This document shows positions 42,466-55,029 of a DNA stretch of 64,000 nt, one piece after another. This DNA comes from Isoetes taiwanensis (lineage: Eukaryota > Streptophyta > Lycopodiopsida > Isoetales > Isoetaceae), in NCBI GenBank assembly GCA_021234155.1, contig JAJEKV010000041.1:5942829-6006828 (forward strand), written 5' to 3'. Under the pieces are notes generated by a model. The model was not told the DNA's origin, searched no databases, and saw only the letters and a list, made by a program, of their open reading frames with translations. The first letter of the stretch is position 1. Every line of letters begins with the position of its first letter. A program made the position numbers and the translations under genes.

Positions 42466-44700
42466 TAGCCTTTAAAGCTTGCTTTTATAGCTTGGGTGAG
42501 CTTGTTGTAGGTTTGGTGCAGACAGCCGTTTAGTCTCTGGGAGCCAAGTAGAGAATCCATAAGAGAGCCAAGGAGCTTCTTGCCCGGGCATGAAATTAGG
42601 TTGAGGTTTCTCTTTCAATATTCTGAAACAATGGAAGCTGAGGAAGAAGGGTAATCATGAAAGATCTTTTCGGCAGAGTATGGCTCCATCTGAGAGTGCC
42701 GTTGTGATAAGGTATGGAATCCTATTTACCATCCTTAAACATTTTAAGCTCAATCTGCATGTTACAATATTCTTCTCTAAGATGCTACAATATTTGATAG
42801 GGATTAACTCCCAGCTTTCAGCCATGTTGCACATAAAGCACATTGTTCCATTGTTCTCAGAAACAATACTGTAGGTAGTGGAGGAATTATAACATGGTGT
42901 TGTTGTCATCAAAAGCCTCAAGATGAAGATGTTGAAGGTATGTTGGCATCTTTGTTGCTCCTTCCAATTTGCAACCTTGAATTTATTCCATTGAAGCTCC
43001 TGCTTCCTTTATCGAATGATGCCAGCTGGCTTGCAAGGCATCTGGCATTTGGAAGTAATAACTTTGCTAGAGAAAGGTATTCCATCGTTTTCCTGTTAAT
43101 TGGACAGCCATGGCCTGCAAATGTACGTATTTTTTTAACTCACTAGTGGGGATAGAAAGCTTTCGCATGTACTCTTGAGATGAATTGCAAGCCAATAGAA
43201 AGTTTCTGATAGTGGCATAGAATTGATGCATGTTCGTCCATTTTCAGGTGTAGTAGACATACTTTTTGCATGCTGATCCAAGATTCGCTGCTGCGGGTGA
43301 AATTCTTTTAGGCTTAGGCATTTTGGTTTATCTGATGACGGCTAGTTACGTCTAAATTGATATGCAAGTAATAGATATGCATGTGGCTTTGGACGATGAA
43401 TAAATGCATTGACTACATCCATTATGTGTTTGATGCAGGATGCTGCTGAAAAATTAACCTTAGAGTGTTTCAATAAGTGGGCTTCAATGAAGGTAATATT
43501 CATAGGTTTCTTGAAAATATGGAGAAAGCATGAGAGCACGAAGTTTGCCTTAAATAACCACTTAAAAATACTGTCCAGAATATGAAGCGTCAATGCAGAA
43601 TGTCAGCACCATCATGCAGTCGACTTTCTGGTATTAAATTTCTTCATAGCCGCATCTTGGATCATCATCAGAATACTCTCAGGCACATGTTTATGGAAGT
43701 TTTGATTTCTTAGGTTTATAAGTTCTGCTGTATGCCTATGTAGAAGAAACCCTTACTTTGATGCTATCTTCTTCACCATAGGCTCTATTACTCTTTATTA
43801 TGCTTACGCCTAAGAATGATCCTGCAGAGCTTTACGATGGTCTAGAATACTGAAAAGGAAGGAGATAGAAAAGGAGATATGTTGTGATTCTGAAGAAATA
43901 TGCAGTAATTGACCCTGATCATTTGAGAAGCCAGAATTGGTTATAGATTAAAAGACCGATAGAGCAGAGAAATGCCATTATGTATTCAATCTGTAGTTCT
44001 GTAGAGGGCATGCAAGAGCTGCACATTAGGTATGTGCTGGAAAGGCAGATAAGATGTTGACAAACTAGCCTTTAAATTTTGAAACGGTCAATCCGAGAAA
44101 GGCATCAAAGGAAGCTTCACGGTGGTGGACCTAATTTTGAGCAGCGCCATCATGCTTGAGAAAGGATATCAATGAGTTTATGCGGCATGACAAAAAACAA
44201 TCCTATATAATCCAGCATGCAGCCCAAAAAGATGTCCTTTAATGCATTGATGTGATAATTTATGGTCCTTAAGCTATCCAAGATATTTAGATATGGAGTC
44301 TCTTTATGCATTAATGTGATAGTTTATAAAGTTCTTAATATGTATAGATTGTATAGAGTGCAGACGAAGCACTAATTATTCTACCAAATAACCTATGATT
44401 CCAGTCACGTTTGAATGCCAAGAGGTTCCTGATAGTTTTCAAGCTCATGTTGGTATGGTTGCTTTAGGAACCATCTTGCACAACCACAACTTAAGACAAA
44501 AAAATATTTAAAGAAGCATTGACATCATATATTGCAGAAAAATGAAGAGACATGAAATGGATACTAAATGTTGCATATGGTAGAACAATGATTTTGTTTG
44601 TTTGCAAGATCTAGATTGTTGTATAGGATTTGAGATGTATGAGCAAGGGTTATCATTGTAACATAATAATTATCTTTGCTTTACAGGGGATATTGACAGG
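42466..44700 (+). other. Possible exon relics of an unknown gene
   Basis: Several AG/GT-bounded blocks look exon-like. One, 42680-42711, starts ATG (MAPSESAVVI). A second, about 42890-43076, encodes CNLEFIPLKLLLPLSNDASW and then ARHLAFGSN before gtattc. A third, 43439-43491, encodes DAAEKLTLECFNKWASMK. They are on one strand and in order, but I do not recognise the product and cannot confirm splicing. The rest of the region, to 44700, shows nothing. Confidence 0.25.
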
Positions 44701-46560
44701 GGATATTGACAGATAAACAAGAAGGGTTGAATGTTAGCAATAGTCACATTGATAGGTTGAGACTATTAAAGGGATATTGAAGGGGAAACAAGAGGGGTTG
44801 AATGTTAATAATAGTCGCAATCGACTCTTAGAAGGTTTGCTATAGATGTTTATAAGATTTTGGCCAAAGGTTGGGTTGGGTGATTTTTTTTTTTTGTATT
44901 GGCTTTTATTTCAATGGTTCTTCTACTTCATATTTTTCTTTTTTTGTTAGTTTCGTTTCTACGTTTTCGCGGGACAGGGGCCAGATTCATGCATGTGGCC
45001 CCTGTTCTAATCTGTTAGTTCCTGGCCTGCGGGATGTGGCTGGCTGGGATTTGGGCTTCCTTTCTTGGCAGAACCTCTTTCCTGCATAGCAACGATGAAA
45101 GAAGAGGGCAACGGTTTTACCGGGGTTTTACTCTCTGGCCTCCTCTGTTTTGCTCCACTGTTTTGTCTTCGCTCAGACCGCAGATCTGCACTTATGGAAG
45201 AACCATCGATTGGTCTTCAAGATGGCTACTCGATTCAACCTGGGATCGTCAGATTCATCTGCTTTTTTTACTCTCCTCTGTTTCGCCTTCGCTCAGACCG
45301 TAGTCTTCTGTTTCGCCGTCGCTCAGAGCGTAGGTTAGCTATATTTTGTGACCTGTGCTTCGAAGCACAGATGCTCTCTCTGCTGTCAGATGCTTAGTGT
45401 CTGCAAAAAGAATCGATCATTCAACTTTCATTCCTCTTCCATTTTTGTTCATCCTTGGAGATTTGTGTCATCCAGTTCTGTTGTTGCTTCTACCTCTGAA
45501 TCTCGCTTTTCGGTTGCGGCCATTGCATATGCTGTAGCTGCCACTGCATATCATTTAGCTGCATGTGCTTCATTTGCCAGAGCCTATCAGGTTCAGGCTC
45601 TGGCTTCATGGAACCACTGACTTGTGCATGTATTTGCACATTTTGGTGTATTTATTGTTTGTATATGACAATTCAATGGTTTAACAATGGTTACAACTTT
45701 TAAAAAATACAAAAGGTTGCACTTAGCGATAAGGTAGTGATATAGGCCCACATAAACGACTCTTGAAAAGATGTTGAATGTTTTGTAGGAATTTCATTTC
45801 TGGGAATTAGGTATCTATAAACCTGACATCCTAAGTACTTAGTGCTAACTATAATACATCAAATCCAGTTGTTATAATTGGTGCATTAAACATTAATATG
45901 CATGCTCTACCTATTACATCCATACAAGTTCGAATTAATGCGTTTTCACATTTTAAAGAAAAATGGATGCCAATTTCAACCGAGCAATCTAACCTCAAAG
46001 CCTAAGCAATGTTTTAGAATGTTTGGAAGTTAGGTAAATGTGGTTAACTGGTCAACTCTAGACATGCTTGACTCTGAGGCACTATCCATCATTAACTTAA
46101 GACTATTTGGGCCTGCCCCTTACTCCATCAAGTGCATACAAACTTTGGCCTATATAAAGACCCACTGTTATCATCGCAATCTTACACATTGCAACAATGT
46201 AAACCCCAACTTTTGCAACCCAAGAATTAACAATGTATACTAGCAATTGCTTTATTGCCTTTGCTTCGCACAAATGACGCTTATGTAATAATATTAGTTA
46301 AGTAGATGTGCTTAATTCATGCTATCCTAATAACATTATCACATTGTTCATTTACTTTGCTTCATTTTATTTGTCATGTGCACTCCAAGATATTCGAACT
46401 ATTCAAACCTAGCTGATAAAAACATTAAAAGATAACAACTATGCCAAATCCATTGTAAAGACATTGAGCTTGTGTCCGCTCCCCTTTGCACCATCCCATC
46501 GATGCGTAACTTGTAGTATATATGTTTACATAATGAAGTAATCCAATCATGCCAAAATAT
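44701..46560. other. Spacer with partial repeats, no supported gene
   Basis: A 17-base direct duplication (acaggggatattgacag at 44685 and 44699) and a threefold word cgctcaga(c/g)cg-(c/t)ag at 45172-45184, 45291-45303 and 45321-45333 are visible. Open frames across the latter are short and lack domains. Confidence 0.4.
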
Positions 46561-46599
46561 GACTTTAAACTATGATTTAAGCCACTTCACCCTCCGGCC

Positions 46600-46680
46600 A
46601 TGGAGGGCAACCCTCCGTGCGTAGCACCTTGTTTTATTCTCATAGGCCGATTGATCTCTGTGAATGATAAAAATAATTCA
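46600..46680 (+). mobile_element. LINE 3'-terminal fragment
   Basis: cataggccgattgatctctg-tgaatgataaaaa resembles the LINE terminus at 55.83 kb (cataggccgattggcctcca-cggacgataaaag). Only the last tens of bases are recognisable. Confidence 0.55.
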
Positions 46681-47237
46681 ATTAAATTCTTTTAAGTAAC
46701 CAAAATTTTATAATTTCCTTATAGGTAAGTGGTAGTGGTAGGGGTAAGGTGACCAATGCGATCCCCTAGCACGACAACTATGGTGTTCAACACCACCGTT
46801 TGGCTAACCAAAATTTTCTAACACGGTAAGTATTTTTAGAATATGCCGCGAGGAACCATATCCAGATCCGATTATGCCATTTGTATCTTACAGACAGGAC
46901 TTTTCGATGGCGGCAGGACGAAATGACATCGGCAATCCGGTGGATCTCAATCACTGATGCCATGTCGCATTAAGAAAGACTAGAAGTCCGAACCTTTTGT
47001 GGTTTACCATATTAAATGGTCTTAACATAGCCGTCGTTGCCTGGACGGCAAAATAGGGTTCTATCTCGGGTTGATTTACTAAAGGTATGGAAACAATCTT
47101 CGTTTCCGTTTCAATAGGCAACAATGTTTTCTTGCTATATTTGCCATGGTTGGATTTTAAGGATATATTTGTTTAAGTAGGCTCAATTTTTTGCTATGTT
47201 CTCTTGGGCTTCACGTTGTTTACTTCTTTTCTTGTAG

Positions 47238-47269
47238 GCTATTCTAGGAAGATATTCATGGCATAAATG
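47238..47269 (+). other. Likely 5' UTR exon of the coiled-coil gene
   Basis: ttcttgtag|gctatt precedes and aaatg|gtaagttcg follows this 32-base block. The next acceptor is ttttctacag at 47367. Together they suggest a spliced leader for the CDS at 47407. Confidence 0.45.
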
Positions 47270-47406
47270 GTAAGTTCGCTTTTCCTGAGAAAGGTCTTAT
47301 GATTCAAGTGCTATTCTCTATTATTATCATGAATGCCTGATAGATATAGTTTGCAAATTTTCTACAGAATCTTAAATAGCTTAGCAAAGGGGGGAGTATT
47401 GTAACA

Positions 47407-48634
47407 ATGGACGAAGAGGATAAGGTTTCAGTTTTAAAGTTGCAGCTGAAACATTTAGAAATTTTATGGAAGCAAGATGTTGCTAGAAGACAAGCAAGAG
47501 AAATGCATTTAGAATCTGAAGTCCTGGATTTGAAGGAACGTATAACAAACATAGAGAGCAATGGAAAGAAAGAGATTGAATTCCTTAGTAGGAGAGTAAG
47601 AACTTCTGAAACATTTCTTGAGTACTTGAAGTCTAAGGCCAAAATTATGGCTGTACCAAGGTATGCGTTTGCTTCCTGTGGCATGAAGCGGCAGGAAGGG
47701 GTTGGTTTAGTGGATAAGAAAGGGATACCAATGGCAGAGTGGAGTAAACAACCTAGCTTCCATATAACAAGTGATCATTCAATAAAACATCAAGAAGAGG
47801 ATCTTGTTGTCAGCTTGGAGGAAAAAGTTATCAACTTGACAGCTAAGAGTGATGGAAATTATATTGAACAAACGACTGCAGCCGTCATGCATGTAACTGA
47901 GGTGATGGAAATACTTTTGAAGAGGGCGCTTCTAGCAGAGGCAGAAATAGATATAGAAAGAGAAAAGGTTAAGGCAACTGAAGAAGTTGTCAGAAGGAAA
48001 TCTCTTCAAATTGATTCTATGTGGACTAGAGTGGAGGAGATGGAGAAAGTAGCAATGGGTACTAGCGGAATATTAAAGGAAATGCAGGGTAAACTGGAAG
48101 ACATGGAGCAAGAGACCACGAAACAAAGGCAAAGGGCAAATGAGAATGAACAAGAACTTTCTAAAGTTAGGCATGATTTTGAAGTGCTTAGATCAAGTGT
48201 GGACAGTCTTGTGAAGGCCAGAGAAACAATATTATCAATGGAGAAACGGATACAAGAAGTGGAGAAAATTTCGGAGAGGTATGTGTTATTGTTTTAATTT
48301 TTCTTTATAGGTATTTATCCTCGAACATGTTTTACCTTTAGATTGTATCCAGCTCATTTACTTCTGCGGACTAGTCCATATATTTGTTTGCAGAGGTTTT
48401 CCCCTTGTCATTACTTTGTTTCTGTTTTGCAGACTTACAGGTCGAGTCCTGCGGTTAGAGGCAAGCCAACGCGACAAGGAAATGGAAATCAAGAACCTTC
48501 TAGCTGAAAATGATGCTTTGAGGGCTGGGCTAGACTTAAAAGAAGCAGAATTGACTGCCATAAGTGAGCAAGTCAGGATGACAACACTTTGGCCTGAAGC
48601 AAGTGTATATGAAGCTGTCCATCTGCATGCATGA
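47407..48634 (+). CDS. Coiled-coil protein, two coding exons, unknown family
   Basis: Exon 1 is 47407-48278 and exon 2 is 48433-48634, joined in phase 2 (gagag|gtatgt and gttttgcag|actta). The product is 357 residues. Residues 1-75 and about 135-350 are heptad-like and rich in Glu, Lys, Leu and Arg (KLQLKHLEILWKQDVARRQA, LKEMQGKLEDMEQETTKQRQ, GRVLRLEASQRDKEMEIKNL), separated by a short non-helical linker (GVGLVDKKGIPMAEWSKQPS). There is no signal peptide or membrane span. The shape suggests a structural or trafficking scaffold, but I cannot name the family. The ATG follows a spliced leader. No lesions are present, and the splice sites are canonical, so this is probably an active host gene. 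A longer N-terminus in undetected exons is possible. Confidence 0.75.
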
Positions 48635-50860
48635 TCTAGACACTTGCTGTAATAAGCAGAGCCAAAGCTTGTATCATATGAGTTCGTGAATCTTAAACTT
48701 AAATAGGACTCCATTTTATGATGGAAGAAGCCTGCAGCAAATCCTCCGAACACGTGTTACAAGTTGCAGTTTTGCAACCGCTTTTGCGCCCAGTAGAGTT
48801 CATTGATTTTGTGCTGGCAACAATGCTTCAGCTTGATCTGTTTTATGTGAATTATTAGTACCTCAAATGGGCTTATTGAGACTTTCTTCTTTCTTCAGCT
48901 ATCTTCTATTAGAAAGTATTAGAATGACCACAGAAATGAATAGGAAAACATTGAAACAAACAGTCCATGCATTTCTTTTATATGGTATTAATACATCTCA
49001 TGGATCTCATAGATATTTCAAGAGTCTTTTTTATTACTTTGGAATGTTGGGATGGACTTTTCGGGGCATTTTCCCACGAGGCATGTAAAGAATTTATGAA
49101 GAGTTGATAGACATTTTCTTTGAAGTTATGGAGATTGTGAAGAGAGAAGATGGAATTGAGTAAGAAGGATATGTATTTGCAACAAGAAAAATAATCTGGG
49201 TTTTATGCTTATTTCTTTCGCTTGGAAATCTTGAATTTGCAAAATTCACATAATTGCAGTCATTGATGCAATATAGTTTATTGAGTGGTTCATGGCAGGA
49301 TGAATACGCCCGTCATAAATACACTTCCTATATATATCCTTTTTCTATAATCTTCGCGAAAGTCTCCAGCGCCTCGACCGGAATCCGTTCCTGCGACCAA
49401 GAATCAGCGCCATCATGTCTCGCCAGCTTGTCCTCCAACAAGGTATTTTCCGCGCCTTCTTTTAGCAGTGCTAAAGTCGAGCACTCCTTTACTTAGTTTT
49501 AGGCTCTGCCACGCTCGACACGATCACGACCGCGATCCTTTTGAGCTTGGGCTGCCACTTTTTAAACTGAAATATTCAATATGGTAAGTCCTTTTTATTC
49601 AATGTAGAGATTTTTTTATTCTAATTTTAAATGCTATCCAAGTGGAGGAATATGGTTGTTTGATTGCCCCCTGTTAAGGGGCAATTTCAATAGGCTGGGG
49701 TGACTTTGGGCATCTTGAGACATATTCTAGGCATATCTAATGATCTAATGGTAATTACTAGTTCATTTTTTGGTAATGAAAAATATTTCTTTATTTTTTC
49801 ATGTAAATGTGGGCCTAGATGCCAAAAACTTTCGAGGCTCATTGAAAATCTTATTCGGCACTAATCAACAGAAGATATAGATAGATAGACATTTCGCAGT
49901 CCAACCAAACTATTGTCTATTTTGGAATGAGTTTTATTTGGGTTGTTGATCCATTGCCTAAACTTCGTCCTGTGTCCGATTTGCTAGATTTGTTTTTTTT
50001 CCTATTGCTTGAAAATAGAATGTAAATTATTATGTCAAGATGTCATAGATATAGGTTTTTCTTGTTGATAAAGAGCTTCATTTAAGCATTTAGATGCTTC
50101 TCTTCGAAGGATGATAAGTTTAAAACCTCAACATTTATATTGTATAAAGAGCTCTATCAAACATATTGAAGAAATTGTCCTTTAGATGTGGCCCATCAGA
50201 ACTGCCAGCCTTTGGGCCTAACGAAACACCCTAAATCTAAAGCTTAAAGCCGCTGCTTTGCACATTTTCTTGCATCCATTGACATATTGTCAAATTTTGA
50301 GGAGGAATATGCTACTCTTGTGACGAAGTTCTAGCCCTTGGTACTTTCATGCGTGTATTTGGGCTTGCATCTTTTGCATAATGTATTTTCTTTCTTTTAT
50401 TCTTGTTCCTAGATTTGAAAAATGTATTGATATTACATTCTTGAATGTTTGTAATAGAGCAGGAATATTGGGCGAGATTTTGTAACGTTGAAATTTCATA
50501 TAATTTAATTATTGCATGGGATATGGACGCAGTAAGGAGGAGGAGGAGGAGTAAAGGAAAAAAATGGTTTTGCTTCATTGTATAATATGTTGAGTAGATT
50601 GCGATAAGGTCACACAAATTGATTGGTTTATGACACTAAGGGTGTTCCTTAGCCGATGTGAGAACATATCGTTAAGGGTTTGTTTTAAGTATGTGGGACC
50701 ATTGATTTCATTGGATAAGGCAATTTTTTTTTTTCCTTTTGAAGGATCAGATATATATTAATTGGAACTCATCAACGACATACATACGCCAAGTGATATC
50801 ATACACCTACACACCATATTTGGTTCTGTAGGGATAACCACTCGGCTATGAATCTAAACT
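48635..50860. other. Intergenic with one possible first exon
   Basis: At 49413-49441 ATGTCTCGCCAGCTTGTCCT is followed by aacaag|gtattttc, with a TATA-like tatatatatcc at 49330, about 80 bases upstream. It may be the first exon of an otherwise unseen gene (MSRQLVLQQ). Nothing else is recognised up to the LINE fragment at 50.86 kb. Confidence 0.25.
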
Positions 50861-50861
50861 T

Positions 50862-52060
50862 TTATAAAAATGATGAAAGAGCGTCGTGAGCTTGGGAAGC
50901 CCACTCCTCCTCCTTAAGTGCTGCAACGTATTGGCAGGCCTTTTGCTTCAAAGATGGCCATAGGTTATTAGAATGGAGATATTCTTGGGAGAACACAAAT
51001 TTTCTCCGCCTTTTCCATATTAGCCATAGAAGCCATCCTTTGCATAAATTCAAAGCAACTCTTTTTCCAGTTTGCCAAGATGATGGATATAGGCCTAACA
51101 AGATCTCCTTTTCCATACTGGATGGAGTTCTCTACAATTCATGAAACAGTGTTCAATTGTTTCTACTTCTCGCCCGCACATTGGACAACTCGGTGATACA
51201 TCACGGTTGAACTTGCTCACTAATGTGTTGACCCTGATTGCTCTATGGAAAATTTGCCATATTAGTGTGGACATCTTTGGTGGCAAGTGGCTCCTCCAGA
51301 CCCAATTCCATACTCGAGTGACTTGGGTGTTGTCAATTCATTCACATGCAAGATCTTGTATGCCTTTGAAACAAAATGGTTTTTATCAAGATTTTTGCGA
51401 GATAAGCAGAAAGCACCTACTTGTGGAACCGCATAGGGTGGAATATTGTCCATGTTCCAAATTCGCTTATCTCGCATTTTCAAGTTAACTTCGCTTTGAA
51501 ATGACTCCCAAGAACACTGTACACCGCATCGATACCAATCTTCAATGCAAGATAAACCTGCCCCAATCCATCTGTATTGTGTTCTTTTGTTCACCACCGA
51601 GAAAAGTGGCACACGGCCTCTGTTGGTTTCCACTTGCAGACCACCACAAAGGCATGGACACAGAGGTACAATTTTTTATATCCAGGCGCCACAGAACTTT
51701 TACTGTCTCCCAAGCACTTAACAATCCTTTAAGAAATGGTGAGGCTCTTACGTATGGTTTCAATTTGAAAAGGGAGCCCAGGGCAGATCTACTTTATGAG
51801 ATGGTTTTCCGCAAGGCGTACAATGAATTAAAGATTGTTTGATAAGCTCAAGGCCCGGAGAAGATATAGAGACTGTTGGACAAAGAAATGGAAGAAAAAC
51901 CCTACTCCCCCATGAGATTTGGATTTCAAACACTTTCTCCATGCTACTTTGACATTTGCCCCCTCCTCATTTCCACCTCGGACAAAATTTCGCACCATTT
52001 TTGATAACTCTGCTAGTTTTGATTGAGGAGCCAACAACACCGATGCAGCATAAATGTGAG
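50862..52060 (-). mobile_element. Plant L1-type LINE fragment: end of reverse transcriptase and zf-RVT domain
   Basis: On the minus strand, 52040-51830 reads LSKMVRNFVRGGNEEGANVK then VAWRKCLKSKSHGGVGFF, the segment following the RT domain in plant L1 elements (KVAW...PK..GG.G). Next come diverged frames (LKGLLSAWETVKVLWRLDIK; ESFQSEVNLKMRDKRIW). At 51286-51095 is the zf-RVT domain: PPKMSTLIWQIFHRAIRVNT and CPMCGREVETIEHCFMNC (C-x2-C...H-x4-C). The last frame (GWLLWLIWKRRRKFVF) is typical of what follows. Frameshifts are present. Catalytic RT and endonuclease are missing. Confidence 0.85.
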
Positions 52061-52476
52061 TATTCTTAAGTACTGACTAGGAGGCAACAGACGTGCAAAT
52101 TACCAAATATAAGAGGGTTTGATGTGGTAAGTGGAGTCATATATGAACCCAAGATGCTAGCATATGGCCCTCAGATATTTAAGAACAACTCTAGGTACTT
52201 CTCAAAAAGCCAAGCCAGAAAACCAATAATCAGTCAAGAAGACATCCAGATTTATCATCTTCAAGGACTAACCATCAACGGGACCTCTGAAAACATATAT
52301 TGTATTGTAGGCACTCTGGATCAAATCATACGGACACATGCAACTGCAATAAGCCATACCATCTACAGGATTACAAAGATCGTCTTGTCTTTGTTGGTTC
52401 CTGTTTTAGGTCCTTTGGGTGTCTTTATTGCAGTTGCTTCATATTCTTATCAAGTTGTTTGGTTAGATTGGTCCAT

Positions 52477-52830
52477 CCTTCTCTAATGCTTCGTACCACC
52501 TATTCTCTTAGTCCTACTAGTCCCACAGTAAATGGCTGCTGGATTGGTCAGAAACCCGAGGTCTTCAAATAAGTGTACTAACCATCTCATTTCTTGAACT
52601 GTTGTAACCAAAGCTTTGTGTTCAGCCTCAGTAGTACTAATGCTATTAGTCTTCTGCTTTTTAGAACTCCAGCTTATAGGATTGCCTCCAAAGAAAGAGA
52701 TAGCATGTGATGCATTTCCTTTTCTCAAAATCCGTGGAAGCCATGTCGGAGTCTGAGAATAGTAAAAGACGAGGATCTGAAACTTTGGAATACAAAACTC
52801 CTTCATTTGGAGTCCCTTTTAGATAATGAA
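52477..52830 (-). mobile_element. Ty1/copia fragment: RNase H region
   Basis: The minus-strand frame contains FFGGNPISWSSKKQKTNSIS followed by TTEAEHKALVTTVQEMRWLV, the hallmark copia RNase H sequence (normally GG.PISWSSKKQ..VALSTTEAEY.A). The upstream tether region with a SDPRLL.SD-like string is partly readable. The fragment is isolated: no LTR or integrase nearby. Confidence 0.88.
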
Positions 52831-52984
52831 CCATTATTTGACTTTAGCATTCCATTCCACGATTCAATAACTTCCCAAAGCCCCATCTGTGCATGACTTG
52901 GCATTACATATACTTGAGGTTCTAGATAATCAGCTTTAATTATTGAGTCCTAAGTAGTCATTACCACCTACTTATATTTTCTTC

Positions 52985-53095
52985 TTGCTTGTCTAGTATC
53001 ATCATTACTGCAAAGGTTTTTCCCTTGAAAAACTTTCGAGGCAGGGGCTTTTTAATCCTAGTAGTAATAGTTGTACTAGGCCATTGTATGTCCTA
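52985..53095 (+). mobile_element. LINE 3'-end hairpin fragment
   Basis: cattactgcaaaggtttttc...ggggctttttaatcctagta-gtaat has the same layout as the LINE 3' hairpin at 6.3 and 28.2 kb. It is an isolated fragment with no recognisable coding part. Confidence 0.6.
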
Positions 53096-53550
53096 TAGCC
53101 ATATTCTATTCTATTCATTTAATGTTAGCAGGAAAAAGAATAAGATAGAATTAAATTGAATCAGCTTTTATTGTCTAGGGAGACTAGATGGACTATGGGC
53201 TCAAACAAACAAATAAAGAGTAGCTGGCCTATTACTGTCCAGGATTAAGAAAACCTCGTTCTGAAGGGTGTCAAGGAAAAACTTTGGCAATAATAAGCTT
53301 GCTGGTAAATTGTACATTCGTACATGACAGTAATGATAAGGGGCACAATTGAGCCCACATGTCTATTATCTCTTGGATATAAGATGCTAGTAACCCTATT
53401 GAAACCGGATTCTGGGTTCACCATCAAGTGTAGCAGTTGGCCAGATGTAACCAATCCGTCGTATCATGCCCCGACGGGTGCAAATGTAAGGCAAATTTAA
53501 AGAGTGTGGAACTTATCTTCAATAACTCCTAGCTAGTAGCATTGGCAGGT

Positions 53551-54216
53551 TGATATGGTTAAGGTTAATATCTAACCGTGAGCTTGGGGGAGTGGCCAAT
53601 ATGATTAAGCATTAGGTGAAATCATATAGAGTTAGTATATATCATGGTTGGGAATAAAAGGCAAAGTCAAAGGCAAAGGAAAGGCAAAGGCAGGCCAAAG
53701 AAGGCTAAAGTCGTAGATACTTCTATAAATAGAATCCAAACTTTAATTGGCGATATCTCCGCAACCAGAGATCGGATTTGGGCGAACTTTACTTTTCTGG
53801 AACCGACTTGGAGTCTAGTTTCCGGATTGGTTTGCTACTTGTTCTGATTCATCCGAATGAGAGAGAAATTGCAGAAAGAGTGACCGAGGGTCAAAGAAGA
53901 TTGCTTTACTCTTAGTTCTTAAATTTGATTCTAAGAAAGCTATTTCTTTTCCTAGAGCTTCTGTTGATCTTGTCTAGTAACCTATTACTATCCCTAAACT
54001 CAATTCTCGGTGTATCATATTGAGGACTGCTAGCTCGAGGGAGGAGCTACTAGAGGAAGCTGATTGCCAGATATGCCTTACTGTCTTTATGTTCCACCCT
54101 GATATTGCTAGCTGAGTGGCCCGGTTGGGTGGAGAGCTCCTTTGAATAAGGCTTTGGCTATTAATTTGTGTAAAAGTTCTTATGTTTATTCAAGTATTCA
54201 GGGAAGTTCGTATCAA
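53551..54216 (+). repeat. 5' LTR of family A, plus strand
   Basis: Starts TGATATGG, with GGGGGAGTGG at 53586-53595, a TATA box (ttctataaatagaatcc, 53722-53738) and blocks matching 12331-12850 in reverse (ctcgagggaggagctac). It ends two bases before the primer-binding site. This is the most complete copy for defining the LTR together with 1068-1850. Confidence 0.75.
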
Positions 54217-54217
54217 T

Positions 54218-54229
54218 TGGTATCAGAGC
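54218..54229 (+). other. Primer-binding site of family A element
   Basis: TGGTATCAGAGC is an exact initiator tRNA-Met primer site, directly after the LTR. Confidence 0.9.
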
Positions 54230-54299
54230 GCAGTTTCAATTTTCTTTGGAACTGTGGTAGTGGAACCATTGTCATGATCTTCGGCGTGATCATGAAGCA

Positions 54300-54660
54300 G
54301 CTCTAAGTATTTTGAAGGATGATGGAATTCAACAAAGGAACAAAGAGGGGAAATATTCCAACGAAACAAGAACTTGGTTGATTTCTCGAGTTTTAATTGA
54401 AATAGTTTCCAACTCAAAGTTAGTTAATGACAAATACTTTGGATCAATCATTGCAAAGCTACAAAAGGGAGAGGTAGTTGACTATTATCTACTCCAAAAT
54501 GGAATTCTATATTACAAGGATAAGATATGTATACCGATGTAATTCAGAGGATTTTATATGAAATGCATGATAGCCCAATAGCGGGGCATCCTGGAATCAA
54601 TAAGACTCTAAGGAAAGTTCGGCACCAATTCTTTTGGCCAGGAACTGAAAAAAAAAATAA
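54300..54660 (+). mobile_element. Gypsy pol fragment: integrase zinc-finger region
   Basis: The translation reads VVDYYLLQNGILYYKDKICI and then, after a stop and frame change, LYEMHDSPIAGHPGINKTLR and RQHFFWPG-like sequence. This is the H-x-H part of the integrase HHCC zinc finger (L..HDSP.AGH.G...T......FWPG). It begins only about 70 bases after the primer-binding site at 54229, so gag, protease and RT have been deleted. Ends in a short A-rich run at 54648-54664. Confidence 0.8.
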
Positions 54661-55029
54661 AAAATATGCTCAGGCACATATTGACCAAATTTCATAGTAG
54701 AAAATCAGCTCTCGTTTATTGGTATTCATAACTCAGGCATAATTCTCAGTAGTACAGAGCTTGCAATGGCCTGGTCTTGCCCATTTACCATCCATCGCTC
54801 CATCTACTAGTATAGTTTAGCACACCATCAGCTTATATTGATATACATATGGTTACATATGAGCAATAGCTTTTCAAAGCCCTAGCAACTCCAGCTTTAT
54901 TGATTGCTATATTTTATCTTAAAAAGCTAGATGTTTCAGCAACTTTATGCTAACAACTATTCAGAATGATTACTTCAATAAATTCTTGACTCAGATGTTT
55001 ATATCTCCTCAGTTCCATATCAGATCTTG

